NCBI RefSeq assembly: GCF_016428755.1
Contig: NZ_JAELTI010000031.1
Location: 1 to 49,773, forward strand
DNA length: 49,773 nt
Source of the DNA: Allobosea sp. ASV33
GTDB lineage: Bacteria > Pseudomonadota > Alphaproteobacteria > Rhizobiales > Beijerinckiaceae
Reading direction: 5' to 3'
The notes beneath the pieces are model-generated. The model made no database searches, was not told the origin of the DNA, and saw only the letters and a program-made list of their open reading frames with translations. Positions within the stretch are counted from its first letter, which is position 1. Every line of letters starts with the position of its first letter. This document shows positions 16,436 to 24,727 of this stretch, piece after piece. The translations under genes were made by a program, and so were the position numbers.

Positions 16436-18156
16436 CGCCAGATTCCTTCCACCCTGTCGAAGGCGCCGAGACGCAGGTCGGCGACGCCGGCCGTCAAGGC
16501 CGTCTTTGCGACTTTCTGCGAGGCGGTGCGCGGGATGTCGTCGACGAAGGCGATGTAGCGGGGGATCTTGAAGGCGGCGAGATTGGCCTCGCAATGCCTG
16601 GCGATCCGGCCGATCAGGTCGTCGCTGCCATTGATGCCGTTGGCGGGCAGGACATAAGCCTTGACCTCCTCGCCGCGCAGATCGTCCGGCACGGGGACGA
16701 CAGCGACCTCCTCGATCTCGTCCATGTTGCGCAGCACCGTCTCGACCTCGCGCGCCGCGATGTTCTCGCCGGCCCGCCGCACCATGTCCTTGAGCCGGCC
16801 GACGATGTAGAAATATCCCTCCGCATCCTGCCGGAAGAGATCGCCGGTGCGGAACCATTCGCCGAAGAAGCTGTCACGATTGGCCTCCGGCCGGTTGTAG
16901 TAGCCGAGCATCAGGCCGGGGCCCTTCAGCATGAGCTCGCCGATCTCGCCGCGCGGGACATCCTTGCCCTCCTCGTCGACGACGCGCGCCTGCCGGAACG
17001 GGGCGGCGATGCCGCAGGAGCCGGAGCCGACCATTTGGAGCGCATCGAGCGGCATGTAGAGGCCGGGGCCGACCTCGGTCATGCCGAAGGCTTCCATCGC
17101 CGGTGCGTTGAAGCGCTTGCGCAAAGCGGCGTTCACCTCCTTGCGGTGGCCGTAGATGTTGGCGCGCATCAGCTCGGTCTTGCCGTCCTCGGGCGTCTCC
17201 GGCTGCTTGAAGACGATCTCCGGGAACAGGCAGAAATGGATGCGGTGTTCGCGCAGCCAGGCGGCGAAGCGGCTGGCGCTCTGGCGCTTCGCCACGAAGA
17301 GCGTGCCGCGCTGGTAGAAGCACAGCAGCAGCAGCCATTGCGGGTCCATATAGAAGAACGGCGTCGAAGCGAGCACGCGGCGGAAGCGCTTGGCATCGCG
17401 AAAGCCGTTCACGAAGGCGGCGCCCAGCCAATAGCGATGCGTCAGCATGCAACCCTTGGGGAAGCCGGTCGTGCCCGAGGTATACTGGATGTTCATGAGG
17501 TCGTCATGGGCGGGCTCAGGCCCGTCATGCCGCGCGCCCTCGGGAACAGAGGCGACGAGGACATCGAGCGTCATCGCGCCCGGCGGCAGAAGCGTCTCCT
17601 GCGCCTCATCGGCGGCCATGCGCAGCACGCGATCGGGCTGCGGGAATTTCCCGGCCTCGGCCACCTCGACCGCCTCGCGATATTGCGGGTCGCATTCGTC
17701 ATGGATGACGAGCGCCTCGGCGCCGGCATCGCCGAGCACATAGGCGAGTTCGCGGCCGGTATAGCGCAGGTTGACCGGCACCATCACGGCGCCGATCCGC
17801 GCCAGCGCGAGCCAGACGATCGGCATCTGCGGGCAGTTCGGCAGCATCACGCCGACCTTCATGCCGCGCGTCACGCCGAAGGAGGCGAGCGCGACCGCCA
17901 TCCGTTCGACGGCCTCGTCGAGCGCCGCATAGGTGATCGTCTCGCCGGTCTCGAAGAAGTTCCAGGCGAGTGCGTCCGGCGTCTCGGCCGCTGCCTCGCG
18001 CAAGAGGGTGCCGATATTGCGGGGGAAGGTGAAGCGCTCCATCTCGCGATGCCGCGCCTCCACATCGAGCGCGGCCAGGCGCGCCACATAGGCATCGGCC
18101 CAAACGGGTGTCTTAGGGTCGGTGGGCAGGGGCGGCATTGGCATCTCGAAAGGCAT
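16432..18156 (-). CDS. AMP-dependent acyl-CoA synthetase/ligase (CaiC-like)
   Basis: Adenylate-forming enzyme of 574 residues that activates a carboxylic acid with ATP and joins it to CoA. The P-loop YTSGTTGFPKG is at 225-235; the A5 motif AFGMTEVG, the A7/A8 region WFRTGDLFRQDAEGYFYIVGRLKDMVRRAGENIAAREVE and the catalytic Lys in RTASQKVAK are intact. It resembles the crotonobetaine/carnitine-CoA ligase group and medium-chain or aryl ligases. The start is uncertain among three nearby ATGs (18156, 18144, 18138); no strong ribosome binding site precedes any. First gene of the ligase-amidase-amidohydrolase operon, divergent from a LysR regulator. Confidence 0.92.
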   Translation of the reverse strand: MPFEMPMPPLPTDPKTPVWADAYVARLAALDVEARHREMERFTFPRNIGTLLREAAAETPDALAWNFFETGETITYAALDEAVERMAVALASFGVTRGMKVGVMLPNCPQMPIVWLALARIGAVMVPVNLRYTGRELAYVLGDAGAEALVIHDECDPQYREAVEVAEAGKFPQPDRVLRMAADEAQETLLPPGAMTLDVLVASVPEGARHDGPEPAHDDLMNIQYTSGTTGFPKGCMLTHRYWLGAAFVNGFRDAKRFRRVLASTPFFYMDPQWLLLLCFYQRGTLFVAKRQSASRFAAWLREHRIHFCLFPEIVFKQPETPEDGKTELMRANIYGHRKEVNAALRKRFNAPAMEAFGMTEVGPGLYMPLDALQMVGSGSCGIAAPFRQARVVDEEGKDVPRGEIGELMLKGPGLMLGYYNRPEANRDSFFGEWFRTGDLFRQDAEGYFYIVGRLKDMVRRAGENIAAREVETVLRNMDEIEEVAVVPVPDDLRGEEVKAYVLPANGINGSDDLIGRIARHCEANLAAFKIPRYIAFVDDIPRTASQKVAKTALTAGVADLRLGAFDRVEGIWR

Positions 18157-18248
18157 GTTCGCGTCGAACAGGTCTGGAAGTTATGTTTCCGGTCGGTGAT
18201 CGTGCGCGGTTGAGAACGTGGTGGGATTGCGAGGCGGTGCCGGCCTCT

Positions 18249-18338
18249 GGCATGTTTTCCAGTTTTCCGTCCGGCCCGGCTCACACTATTCCGCTGCCGG
18301 AAGGGCGCCGCAAATTTCTTTTTGACTAGAAAACATGC
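18249..18338. promoter_or_regulatory. Paired inverted sites in the ligase/LysR divergent region
   Basis: GGCATGTTTTCCAG at 18249-18262 recurs inverted as CTAGAAAACATGCC at 18325-18338 (13 of 14 positions), with 62 bases between the arms. The second site overlaps the putative -35 box of the LysR gene. This is the expected layout for a LysR regulator that activates the divergent ligase operon and represses itself. The assignment to this LysR is inference. Confidence 0.5.
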
Positions 18339-18351
18339 CTGCTGGTTATAT
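18322..18351 (+). promoter_or_regulatory. Putative sigma-70 promoter of the LysR gene
   Basis: TTGACT (18322-18327) and TTATAT (18346-18351) are separated by 18 bases and sit 30 bases upstream of the LysR ATG at 18381. The surrounding stretch is distinctly AT-rich for this genome. Confidence 0.45.
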
Positions 18352-18380
18352 TCGATCCGAAGCCAGTGGCGGAGCCTTGC

Positions 18381-19433
18381 ATGCGGATCACCCATCGACA
18401 GCTCGAGGCCTATATCCAGTTCATGGAGACCGGCAGCGTCACGGCGGCGGCCGAGCGGATGCGGCTGTCGCAGCCGGCGATGAGCAAGATCCTGGCGGGG
18501 CTGGAAATCGACCTCGCGCTCACCCTGTTCGAGCGCAAGCGCAAGCGCCTGATCCCGACGCATCAGGCGCAATTGCTCTACAAGGAGGTGCGCCGTCTCT
18601 TCGCCTCGCTTAGCGATGTCGAGCGCTTTGCCAAAGACCTGCGCGACCTGCGGTCAGGGGAGCTCAGGATCGTCTCGGCGGCCTCGATCGGCCATACGCT
18701 GGTGGCGGATGCGCTCGTCGCCTTCGCCGAGGCCAACCCGGCGATCTCGGTTGCGCTCGACGTCTCCAGCGTCGTCGGCAGCGACGTGCTCGGGCAGAAT
18801 GTCGATATCGGCTTCTCGGTCAGCCATTTCCATCATCCGGACCTGCTGACCGAGCCGCTCTTCCATGCCGATGCGGTCTGCGTGATGCGGCGGGACCATC
18901 CGCTGGCGGCGCGCGAGATGATCGTGCCGCGCGATCTCGAAGGGGCGGAGTTCATCTCCTTCACCCGCAACAGCCGCATGCGGCACCTGACCGATGCCGT
19001 GTTCGAGCAACAGCGCATCTCGCGCAAGATGCGGGCGGAGGTGTTCTCCTCGGTCGAGGCCAATGCGCTGGTCTCGCGCGGCTTCGGCATCGCCATCGTC
19101 GAGCCGATGACGGTGCATCAGGGTTTCTGGCCGGGGTTGGTGGCGCGCCGCTTCGAGCCGACCATCGCCTTCACCTTCAACGCCATCGTCTCGCGCAACC
19201 GGCCGGTCTCGCCGCTGACCAAGGCTTTCCTGGCCGAGCTCAAGGCGCGCATCGCCGCGCTCGCCAATGGCGAGGACGCACGAGCGGCGGAGAGCCTGAC
19301 CGTGCGACTGCCGCAGCGGCGCACGCGTGATGGCGCGGGGTCAGGCGCCGTCGTGGCGGACGAAGAAGGTGAGCCCGGCGACGCGATCGAGGATGATCAC
19401 GGCGAGGAAGGTGATCAGCACGCTGATCGTTGA
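18381..19433 (+). CDS. LysR-family transcriptional regulator
   Basis: Regulator of 350 residues. The N-terminal helix-turn-helix is classical (ITHRQLEAYIQFMETGSVTAAAERMRLSQPAMSKILAGLE), followed by a LysR substrate-binding domain (about 90-290). ATG 18381 has GGAG seven bases upstream; an in-frame ATG at 18366 is less likely. It is divergent from the ligase-amidase operon, which it probably controls. The domain ends near residue 300; the last 45 residues (acidic, starting near VRLPQRRTRDG) run antisense across the 3' end of the convergent permease gene, giving a 93-base tail overlap. The extension is probably not functional. Confidence 0.92.
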   Translation: MRITHRQLEAYIQFMETGSVTAAAERMRLSQPAMSKILAGLEIDLALTLFERKRKRLIPTHQAQLLYKEVRRLFASLSDVERFAKDLRDLRSGELRIVSAASIGHTLVADALVAFAEANPAISVALDVSSVVGSDVLGQNVDIGFSVSHFHHPDLLTEPLFHADAVCVMRRDHPLAAREMIVPRDLEGAEFISFTRNSRMRHLTDAVFEQQRISRKMRAEVFSSVEANALVSRGFGIAIVEPMTVHQGFWPGLVARRFEPTIAFTFNAIVSRNRPVSPLTKAFLAELKARIAALANGEDARAAESLTVRLPQRRTRDGAGSGAVVADEEGEPGDAIEDDHGEEGDQHADR

Positions 19434-20144
19434 GATCGCCGCCAGCACCGGCGTCGCCGAATCCTGCACGAAGGAGAAGATCTGGACCGGCAGCGTGGAG
19501 ATGTTCGGCCCGATCAGGAACATCGTCACCGTGACCTCGTCGAAGGAGATGATGCCGGCGAAGAGCAGCGAGGTCAGGATGCCCGACCGGCACATCGGAA
19601 TGACGATGTCCCTGAGCGCGCGCCATTCGCTTGCGCCCATCACATTGGCGGCGCGGACGAGATCGGGATCGAGGCTGCGCAGCGCGATATGGATCGGCCG
19701 GTAGGAGAAGGGCAGCGTCACGATGAGATGGGCGAGCACGATGCCCGGCGCCGTGCCGATCAGCCCGAATTGGGCGACGAGCGCGACCATGGCGACGCCC
19801 ATCGCGGCATGCGGGAAGAACAATGGCGAGAAGATCGCCAGTTCCAGCCAGGTCGCGAGCTTCGGCGCGTGGCGCTGCGTGTAATAGGCCGCCATGAAAT
19901 TCACGATGGTGACGATCACCGCCGTCACCGCCGCGATGCCGACGCTGATCGCGAAGGCGCGCGGCCAGCGCGGATCGAACAGCGCATCGCGATACCAGCG
20001 CAGGCTCAGGCCCTCCGGCGGGAACTGGATATAGCTGGTGTCGCTGAACGAGGCGCCGATGATGATCAGGATCGGCGCCGGCAACGAAATCAGCAGCAGG
20101 ATGCCGGCCCAGGTCGAGAGTTTGGGGTTTGCCGACATGGCCAT
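19341..20144 (-). CDS. ABC transporter permease, PotC-like
   Basis: Inner-membrane permease of 267 residues, second membrane subunit of a polyamine/opine-type importer. Six hydrophobic segments are visible, with the EAA loop at RSLDPDLVRAANVMGASEWRALRDIVIPM. I chose ATG 20144, which shares one base with the stop of the upstream permease gene (TAATG); a second ATG lies six bases further in. The frame is open upstream through the other permease gene but not coding there. Last gene of the operon; its 3' end overlaps the LysR gene by 93 bases on the other strand. Confidence 0.92.
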   Translation of the reverse strand: MAMSANPKLSTWAGILLLISLPAPILIIIGASFSDTSYIQFPPEGLSLRWYRDALFDPRWPRAFAISVGIAAVTAVIVTIVNFMAAYYTQRHAPKLATWLELAIFSPLFFPHAAMGVAMVALVAQFGLIGTAPGIVLAHLIVTLPFSYRPIHIALRSLDPDLVRAANVMGASEWRALRDIVIPMCRSGILTSLLFAGIISFDEVTVTMFLIGPNISTLPVQIFSFVQDSATPVLAAISTISVLITFLAVIILDRVAGLTFFVRHDGA

Positions 20145-20980
20145 TACTCCACGGTCCCGATCAGCCGGCGCTCGATGGCTTTCAGCAGGAGCAGCGACAG
20201 GAAGCTGATGGCGAGCAGGCAGATCGACCAGGCGGCCGCCTTGTTCAGATTGAAGGTGTACATGACCTCCTGGTAGATTTGCGATCCGACGAACTGATGC
20301 GACATGCCGCCGAGCACGATCGGCGTGACGATCGCGCCGATGCTGGCCAGGAAGATCACAATCAGCGCGGTGAAGGCGCCGGGCAGCGACAATGGCAGCA
20401 CGATGCGCCGGAAGGTCTGGAAGCGGCTGGCACCCAGCACGCCGGATGCCTCCTCCAGATTGCTCTCGATCGCCAGGAGCGAGGACAGGATCGAGATCAC
20501 CGCGAAGGGGATCAGCACATGCGTCAGGCCGATGACGATGCCGAGATCGTTGAACATCAGTGCCAAGGGCTGCTCGATGATCCCGGTCCAGGCGAGCATG
20601 CCGTTGATCACGCCCTTGGGGCCGAGCAGCACGAGCCAACCATAGGTCCGCACGACGAGGCTGACGAGCCAGGGCACGAGAACGACGATCAGGAGCGTGT
20701 TGCGCCAGCGTTCGAGCCGCCAGAGCAGCAGCGCGATCGGATAGGACAAGGCCACTGACAGCAGCGCGACCGTCAGCGATGACAGGATCGTCCGCGCGAA
20801 GATGACTTGATAATCGCTGCGGTTGAGGATCTGCCGGAAATAGCGCAGCGACCAGCCATCGGCATCGGCAAAGCCGTTCGAGAAAAGCTGGAAGACCGAG
20901 ACGAAGAACAGGCCGAGCAGGACGAGGACCGGCAGGAGCAGCAGCGCCTTGGCCGGCGAGGCAGGTTGCGTCTCCGTCAT
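20144..20980 (-). CDS. ABC transporter permease, PotB-like
   Basis: Inner-membrane permease of 278 residues, first membrane subunit of the same importer. The N-terminal hydrophobic segment is ALLLLPVLVLLGLFFVSVFQLF, and the EAA loop is EEASGVLGASRFQTFRRIVLPLSLPG. The stretch VVRTYGWLVLLGPKGVIN is typical of PotB/spermidine-type permeases. ATG 20980 overlaps the ATPase stop by four bases (ATGA), and the TAA overlaps the next start. The order binding protein, ATPase, permease, permease on one strand is complete. Confidence 0.92.
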   Translation of the reverse strand: MTETQPASPAKALLLLPVLVLLGLFFVSVFQLFSNGFADADGWSLRYFRQILNRSDYQVIFARTILSSLTVALLSVALSYPIALLLWRLERWRNTLLIVVLVPWLVSLVVRTYGWLVLLGPKGVINGMLAWTGIIEQPLALMFNDLGIVIGLTHVLIPFAVISILSSLLAIESNLEEASGVLGASRFQTFRRIVLPLSLPGAFTALIVIFLASIGAIVTPIVLGGMSHQFVGSQIYQEVMYTFNLNKAAAWSICLLAISFLSLLLLKAIERRLIGTVE

Positions 20981-22155
20981 GGCTTCTCTCCGAAGCTCGC
21001 GGCGGCAGGCGGTGCCAGAGGTTCGAAGATCTGGGCGTCGGCGGGGTCGAAGGCGATGCGGCAGGCGGCGCCGGCTTCCGGCAGGGCCGCTCCGTGGCTG
21101 GCGAGCCGCACCGCGACGAGCCGCTGCTCGCCGCAGCGCAGGACGAAGCGCAGGACCGGACCCAGCGCGATGCGCTCGACGACGGTTCCGGGGAGCACGA
21201 TGCGTCCGCCGGCATCGGCATCCGGCGGCAGGATCGATATCCGTTCTGGGCGCAGGCCGATCACGCAAGAGGCGCCGGGGGCGGGCGAGAAGCCGCGAGT
21301 GCCATTCACCGGCAAGGCATGGCGGCCGCCCGGCCCGTCGATCTCGACCGTGCCAGCCGTCACTGCGGCGATGCGGCCGGGGATCTCGTTGAGCTCGCCG
21401 ACGAACTTGGCGACGAAGAGATTGGCGGGCTGCGAGTAGATCACTGGGGGCGTGTCGTATTGCTGGATTGAGCCTGCGCTCATCACCACGATGCGGTCCG
21501 ACATCAGGGTCGCTTCTTCCTGGTCGTGGGTGACGAAGACGAAGGTCGTGCCGAGCTCGCGCTGGATTTCCTTGAGGGCAACCTGCAACTGCTTGCGCAG
21601 CTGCAGGTCGAGCGCCGAGAGCGGCTCGTCGAGCAGCAGGATCGAGGGTTCGAGCACCAGCGAGCGCGCCAGCGCCACGCGCTGCTTCTGGCCGCCGGAG
21701 AGCTGCGAGATGCGGCGGCTGCCGAGATGACCGAGTCCGACGAGATCGAGGAAGGTGCCGACCTTCCGGCGCAGCTCCGACTCCGGCACGTTGCGCAGGC
21801 GCAGGCCGTAGGCGACGTTCTCCTCCACCGAGAAATGCGGGAAGAGCGCGAGATTCTGGAAGACCATGCCGATCGGCCGGCGCTGCGGCGGCAGGCCCGC
21901 CATATCGCGCCCGTCGATCGCGATCGAACCGGCGCTGGGCTGGATGAAGCCGGCGATCAGGCGCAGCAAGGTGGTCTTGCCGCAGCCGGAGGGGCCGAGC
22001 AGCGTCACGAAGGTTCCGGCTTCGACTGCGAGATCGAGGCCGGAAAGCACCGTCGTTGCGCCATAGGTCTTGGCGATGCCGGCGACGTTGATGGAACCGC
22101 GGGCCGCGCGGGAAGGCGCGGCCCGCGCGAGGGTTTCAGGCTGGGCAGGGGACAT
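20977..22155 (-). CDS. ABC transporter ATPase, PotA-like
   Basis: ATPase of 392 residues for the PotBC-like permeases. Walker A LGPSGCGKTT, Q-loop GMVFQNLALFPH, signature LSGGQKQR, Walker B ILLLDEP, D-loop SALD and switch His in FVTHDQEEA are intact. After the nucleotide-binding domain (about 20-255) a C-terminal TOBE domain follows (GLRPERISI onward), as in spermidine/putrescine, iron and thiamine importers. It begins 274 bases after the binding-protein gene; that gap contains a dispersed inverted-repeat element. Confidence 0.93.
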   Translation of the reverse strand: MSPAQPETLARAAPSRAARGSINVAGIAKTYGATTVLSGLDLAVEAGTFVTLLGPSGCGKTTLLRLIAGFIQPSAGSIAIDGRDMAGLPPQRRPIGMVFQNLALFPHFSVEENVAYGLRLRNVPESELRRKVGTFLDLVGLGHLGSRRISQLSGGQKQRVALARSLVLEPSILLLDEPLSALDLQLRKQLQVALKEIQRELGTTFVFVTHDQEEATLMSDRIVVMSAGSIQQYDTPPVIYSQPANLFVAKFVGELNEIPGRIAAVTAGTVEIDGPGGRHALPVNGTRGFSPAPGASCVIGLRPERISILPPDADAGGRIVLPGTVVERIALGPVLRFVLRCGEQRLVAVRLASHGAALPEAGAACRIAFDPADAQIFEPLAPPAAASFGEKP

Positions 22156-22252
22156 GGATCGAATCCGCCGGGTAAGCGAGTGGGTGAGAACGTGTTCGGC
22201 GGATGGCTATCCTTGGAAACGTCCAGATCTTGATTGAAAGAGAAACCGGGCC

Positions 22253-22400
22253 GTCATTCCGGGGCGGACCGCAGGTCCGAGCCTGGAACCCAGAACCGAT
22301 GCCGATATGAATTTGAGCGGCAGGCCGACCGCGTGCCTCTTATGAAAGCGGTATCGGTTCTGGATTCCGGGCTCTTCGCTTCGCGAAGCCCCGGAATGAC
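22253..22400. repeat. Dispersed inverted-repeat element, copy 1
   Basis: A 148-base element bounded by GTCATTCCGGGGC and its inverse GCCCCGGAATGAC. Inside, AGAACCGAT and ATCGGTTCT form a second inverted pair. The outer arms match copies at 32467, 35429 and 37646, but the interior differs from theirs, so this is a separate subtype. It lies between the binding-protein and ATPase genes of the polyamine-type operon and may fold in the mRNA. Confidence 0.8.
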
Positions 22401-22429
22401 GCTGTGGTTCTATCAAAACACAGCACGCC

Positions 22430-23458
22430 CTAACGCTTGCCGGCGGCGATCTGTTCGACCCGGTTGAGCCGATCCTCATAGTCGCTGACGATGACATTCC
22501 AATCGGGAATATACATCTTCTTCATCAGCGCCTCGCGGGTCATGCCGAGATCCTGCTCGTATTCGGGCGGCAGAACGGCCCTGTTGTTGGTGGGTATCGA
22601 GCCGTTCTGGCCGGAGATCCGGGTCTGTGCTGCGGCATCCAGGAGTTCGTTGAGATAGGCGATGGTCTGCGCCCTTTCAGCGGAGCCTTTCGGCACCACG
22701 ACGACATAGGGCAGCATCAGGGCGCCCTCCTTGGGGATCGCCATCTCGATGGTCTTCTGGCCGTCGCGGCGCAGGCTCCAGACGCGCGTCGAATAGAACG
22801 GCGCAGCCGTGATCTCGCCCCGCGTCAATAGCGTGTTCATATGGGCGAGCGAGGTATAGGTCGTCAGCGCATTGGTGAAGATCGCCTTCAGCGGCTCGAT
22901 GCCGGGCTCGATCTTGGCGGCGCCGCCGCCATTGGCATGGGCGAGGATGGTGAGGTCGTAAGAGGTGGCGTAGACCGGGCGCGTCACCGCGAGCTTGCCC
23001 TTCCAGCGGGGGGCGGTGAGGTCGTTCCAGGACTGGAAGTCCGAGGCCTTGGCCAGCGTGTTGTTGAAGGCGATGCCGTAATAGCCGAAATGCGTGGCGA
23101 GGCCGACGATCCTGCCGTCCTTGTTCCGGACGACCAGCTCCTTCGGCAGGTCGGCGATCGCGGGGATTTCCTTGTCCTCGAAAGCTTCGAGCAGGTTCGA
23201 CTTGGCGAGGCCGATCGCCTCGAAATAGGTGACCTCGACCACGTTGTACTGCGAGGCGGACGGGGAACGCACGGCACCGGCCGTGTTCGGCACCTCGGCC
23301 ATGCGGGCGGCGATGCCGGTCTTCTGGGTAAACTGAACCTGGAAATAGTCACGCAACACAGCCGCGCCGCCGCCACCCCAGGTCGCGTGAATGAGCTCAG
23401 CCGCACTCGGGCCGGCGCTGGCCGCCAGCATCGACAATGCGAACACCCATGGCTTCAT
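22430..23458 (-). CDS. ABC substrate-binding protein, PotD/PotF-like
   Basis: Periplasmic binding protein of 342 residues. The signal peptide MKPWVFALSMLAASAGPSAA is followed by the mature start ELIHATWGGGGAAVLRDYF. Features of the spermidine/putrescine/opine-binding family include YGIAFNN, WNDLTAPRWKGKLAV and the C-terminal ISGQNGSIPTNNRAV. ATG 23458 has GGGAG nine bases upstream; a longer frame continues upstream without signal character. First gene of the importer operon. Ligand not determined; polyamines, opines or related compounds are likely from the family. Confidence 0.9.
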   Translation of the reverse strand: MKPWVFALSMLAASAGPSAAELIHATWGGGGAAVLRDYFQVQFTQKTGIAARMAEVPNTAGAVRSPSASQYNVVEVTYFEAIGLAKSNLLEAFEDKEIPAIADLPKELVVRNKDGRIVGLATHFGYYGIAFNNTLAKASDFQSWNDLTAPRWKGKLAVTRPVYATSYDLTILAHANGGGAAKIEPGIEPLKAIFTNALTTYTSLAHMNTLLTRGEITAAPFYSTRVWSLRRDGQKTIEMAIPKEGALMLPYVVVVPKGSAERAQTIAYLNELLDAAAQTRISGQNGSIPTNNRAVLPPEYEQDLGMTREALMKKMYIPDWNVIVSDYEDRLNRVEQIAAGKR

Positions 23459-23790
23459 CTGATGGCTCCCGTTCCTCATGCAGGCCGTTCTGCGCAGCCT
23501 CGACGACGGGAGACTCCAGGGTGCTGAGCCGCATTGCAAATTCAAAGGAATCCGAACTTCATTCCAGGAAGTTATGAGTGGGTGGGGAGAGACGGAGGCG
23601 AAGCGAATGATCCGTTTCCAGGCACGTCCTGTCATTTCGGGTTCTTCGCTGCGCGAAGCCGCAGAATGACGACAGGGGTGGTCCGAGGGACTGAGCGCTC
23701 GCTCCGGCGTGGACCGTCTATGGTGCTGGATTCCTGTCATCGGTGGGGGCATGTTTCCCGGAAACCCGGATCGAAGCGAGGAGAGGTTTC
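23459..23790. other. Intergenic region between divergent genes
   Basis: This 332-base region separates the binding-protein gene (minus) from the cupin gene (plus) and should hold both promoters. Apart from the repeat remnant at 23631-23670 I see no conserved structure and no convincing gene. Confidence 0.4.
23631..23670. repeat. Remnant of the dispersed inverted-repeat family
   Basis: A 40-base stretch that starts GTCATTTCGGGTTCTTCGC and ends GCGAAGCCGCAGAATGAC. It matches the right end of the full elements fused to a few bases of the left end, so it looks like an internally deleted, mutated copy. It can still form a hairpin. Confidence 0.6.
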
Positions 23791-24186
23791 TTGGACATCA
23801 CGCGCGCAGGCTCCCGGCCTTCCGGGAAAGGTCCCTCGGATTGGTTCACCGGAACCGTCAGGATCGATCCCATCTGCAATGCGCATGCGGCCGAACGCGT
23901 CCAGGGAGCCAGCGTCACGTTCGAGCCCGGCGCGCGCACGGCCTGGCATACCCATCCCCTCGGGCAGACGCTGATCGTCACCGCCGGGCTTGGGCGCGTC
24001 CAGAGCTGGGGCGGGCCGATCACGGAGATCCGGCCGGGCGACGTCGTGTGGTTTCCACCGGGGGAGAAGCATTGGCATGGAGCCTCGCCGGCCACCGCCA
24101 TGACGCATATCGCGATCCAGGAGGTTCAGGACGGCAAGGTCGTCGACTGGATGGAGCAGGTTTCCGACACGCAATATGGCGGCTGA
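23791..24186 (+). CDS. Cupin protein of the (R)-hydroxynitrile lyase-like type
   Basis: Single-domain cupin of 131 residues. With a TTG start at 23791, preceded by GAGGAGAGG, the metal ligands fall at H53, H55, Q59 and H94. As I recall, this is the numbering of the manganese-binding cupin hydroxynitrile lyase from Granulicella tundricola, which also has about the same length. Conserved segments are [31 protein letters not shown] and [17 protein letters not shown]. An in-frame ATG at 23743 would add 16 residues. Relatives are often annotated as carboxymuconolactone-decarboxylase-associated or quercetinase-like cupins, and the physiological reaction is generally unknown. Confidence 0.85.
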   Translation: MDITRAGSRPSGKGPSDWFTGTVRIDPICNAHAAERVQGASVTFEPGARTAWHTHPLGQTLIVTAGLGRVQSWGGPITEIRPGDVVWFPPGEKHWHGASPATAMTHIAIQEVQDGKVVDWMEQVSDTQYGG

Positions 24187-24326
24187 GCGCGCTTCGCGCG
24201 GGCTTGGCACCGATGCCCGGCCCGCCGATTGGGGAGAGCGCGCATCTTGTGCTTTTATTCTGTCGCGAATTGGATCATTGTCCGCGGTACGATTTTAATG
24301 CCTGCGTAACGTTACGAGAGAGTTTC

Positions 24327-24548
24327 ATGCGACCTGAGCGCGTGCGACGTTTCCCCGCACCTGTTCAAGCGCCCGGCTTCAGCCGGCCGCCGCGGGCGGC
24401 GAACGATAACGAACCGGAATTCGCCGAGAGCATCGTCAGCATCGTGGTCGGCCGTTCCCTGATCGTCGGCGCGGTGATTCTGGCCATGATCGTCGTCGCC
24501 GGCTGGAGCCTCTGGCTCGGCCGCGCCGTGTGGCGTCATTTCGCCTGA
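24327..24548 (+). CDS. Small single-span membrane protein
   Basis: Protein of 73 residues with an Arg/Pro-rich N-terminus, the AANDNEP motif common in small Rhizobiales proteins, and one hydrophobic helix (about 40-62: IVVGRSLIVGAVILAMIVVAG). ATG 24327 follows GAGAGAG. A plausible promoter lies upstream (TTGGAT 24270-24275, TTTAAT 24294-24299, 18-base spacer). Function unknown. Confidence 0.7.
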   Translation: MRPERVRRFPAPVQAPGFSRPPRAANDNEPEFAESIVSIVVGRSLIVGAVILAMIVVAGWSLWLGRAVWRHFA

Positions 24549-24596
24549 GGGCCTGCCGGGACGACCGCTGTCTCGTTGCCTGATCCATTCCTTGCA

Positions 24597-24624
24597 TTGA
24601 CGCAACGGCATGTATCGCTAAAAT
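24597..24624 (+). promoter_or_regulatory. Putative sigma-70 promoter
   Basis: TTGACG (24597-24602) and TAAAAT (24619-24624) with a 16-base spacer, in a locally AT-rich stretch about 100 bases upstream of the GTG start at 24728. It is a good match to the consensus for this GC-rich genome and would drive the WecG/TagA-like gene. Confidence 0.5.
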
Positions 24625-24727
24625 TTACCATATCGCGCTGGGATGAGCCGCTGCGATCGGGGCACTCTCGCTTCGCGGCGCGTCTCGTTCGTCTCGAGAT
24701 GCAATCCGTATTCGCGTCGAGGCCATC

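Noticed and set aside
24187..24230. Terminator after the cupin gene
   Set aside because: Short GC-rich inverted sequences are present, but the stems are weak and there is no T-run, so I did not list it.
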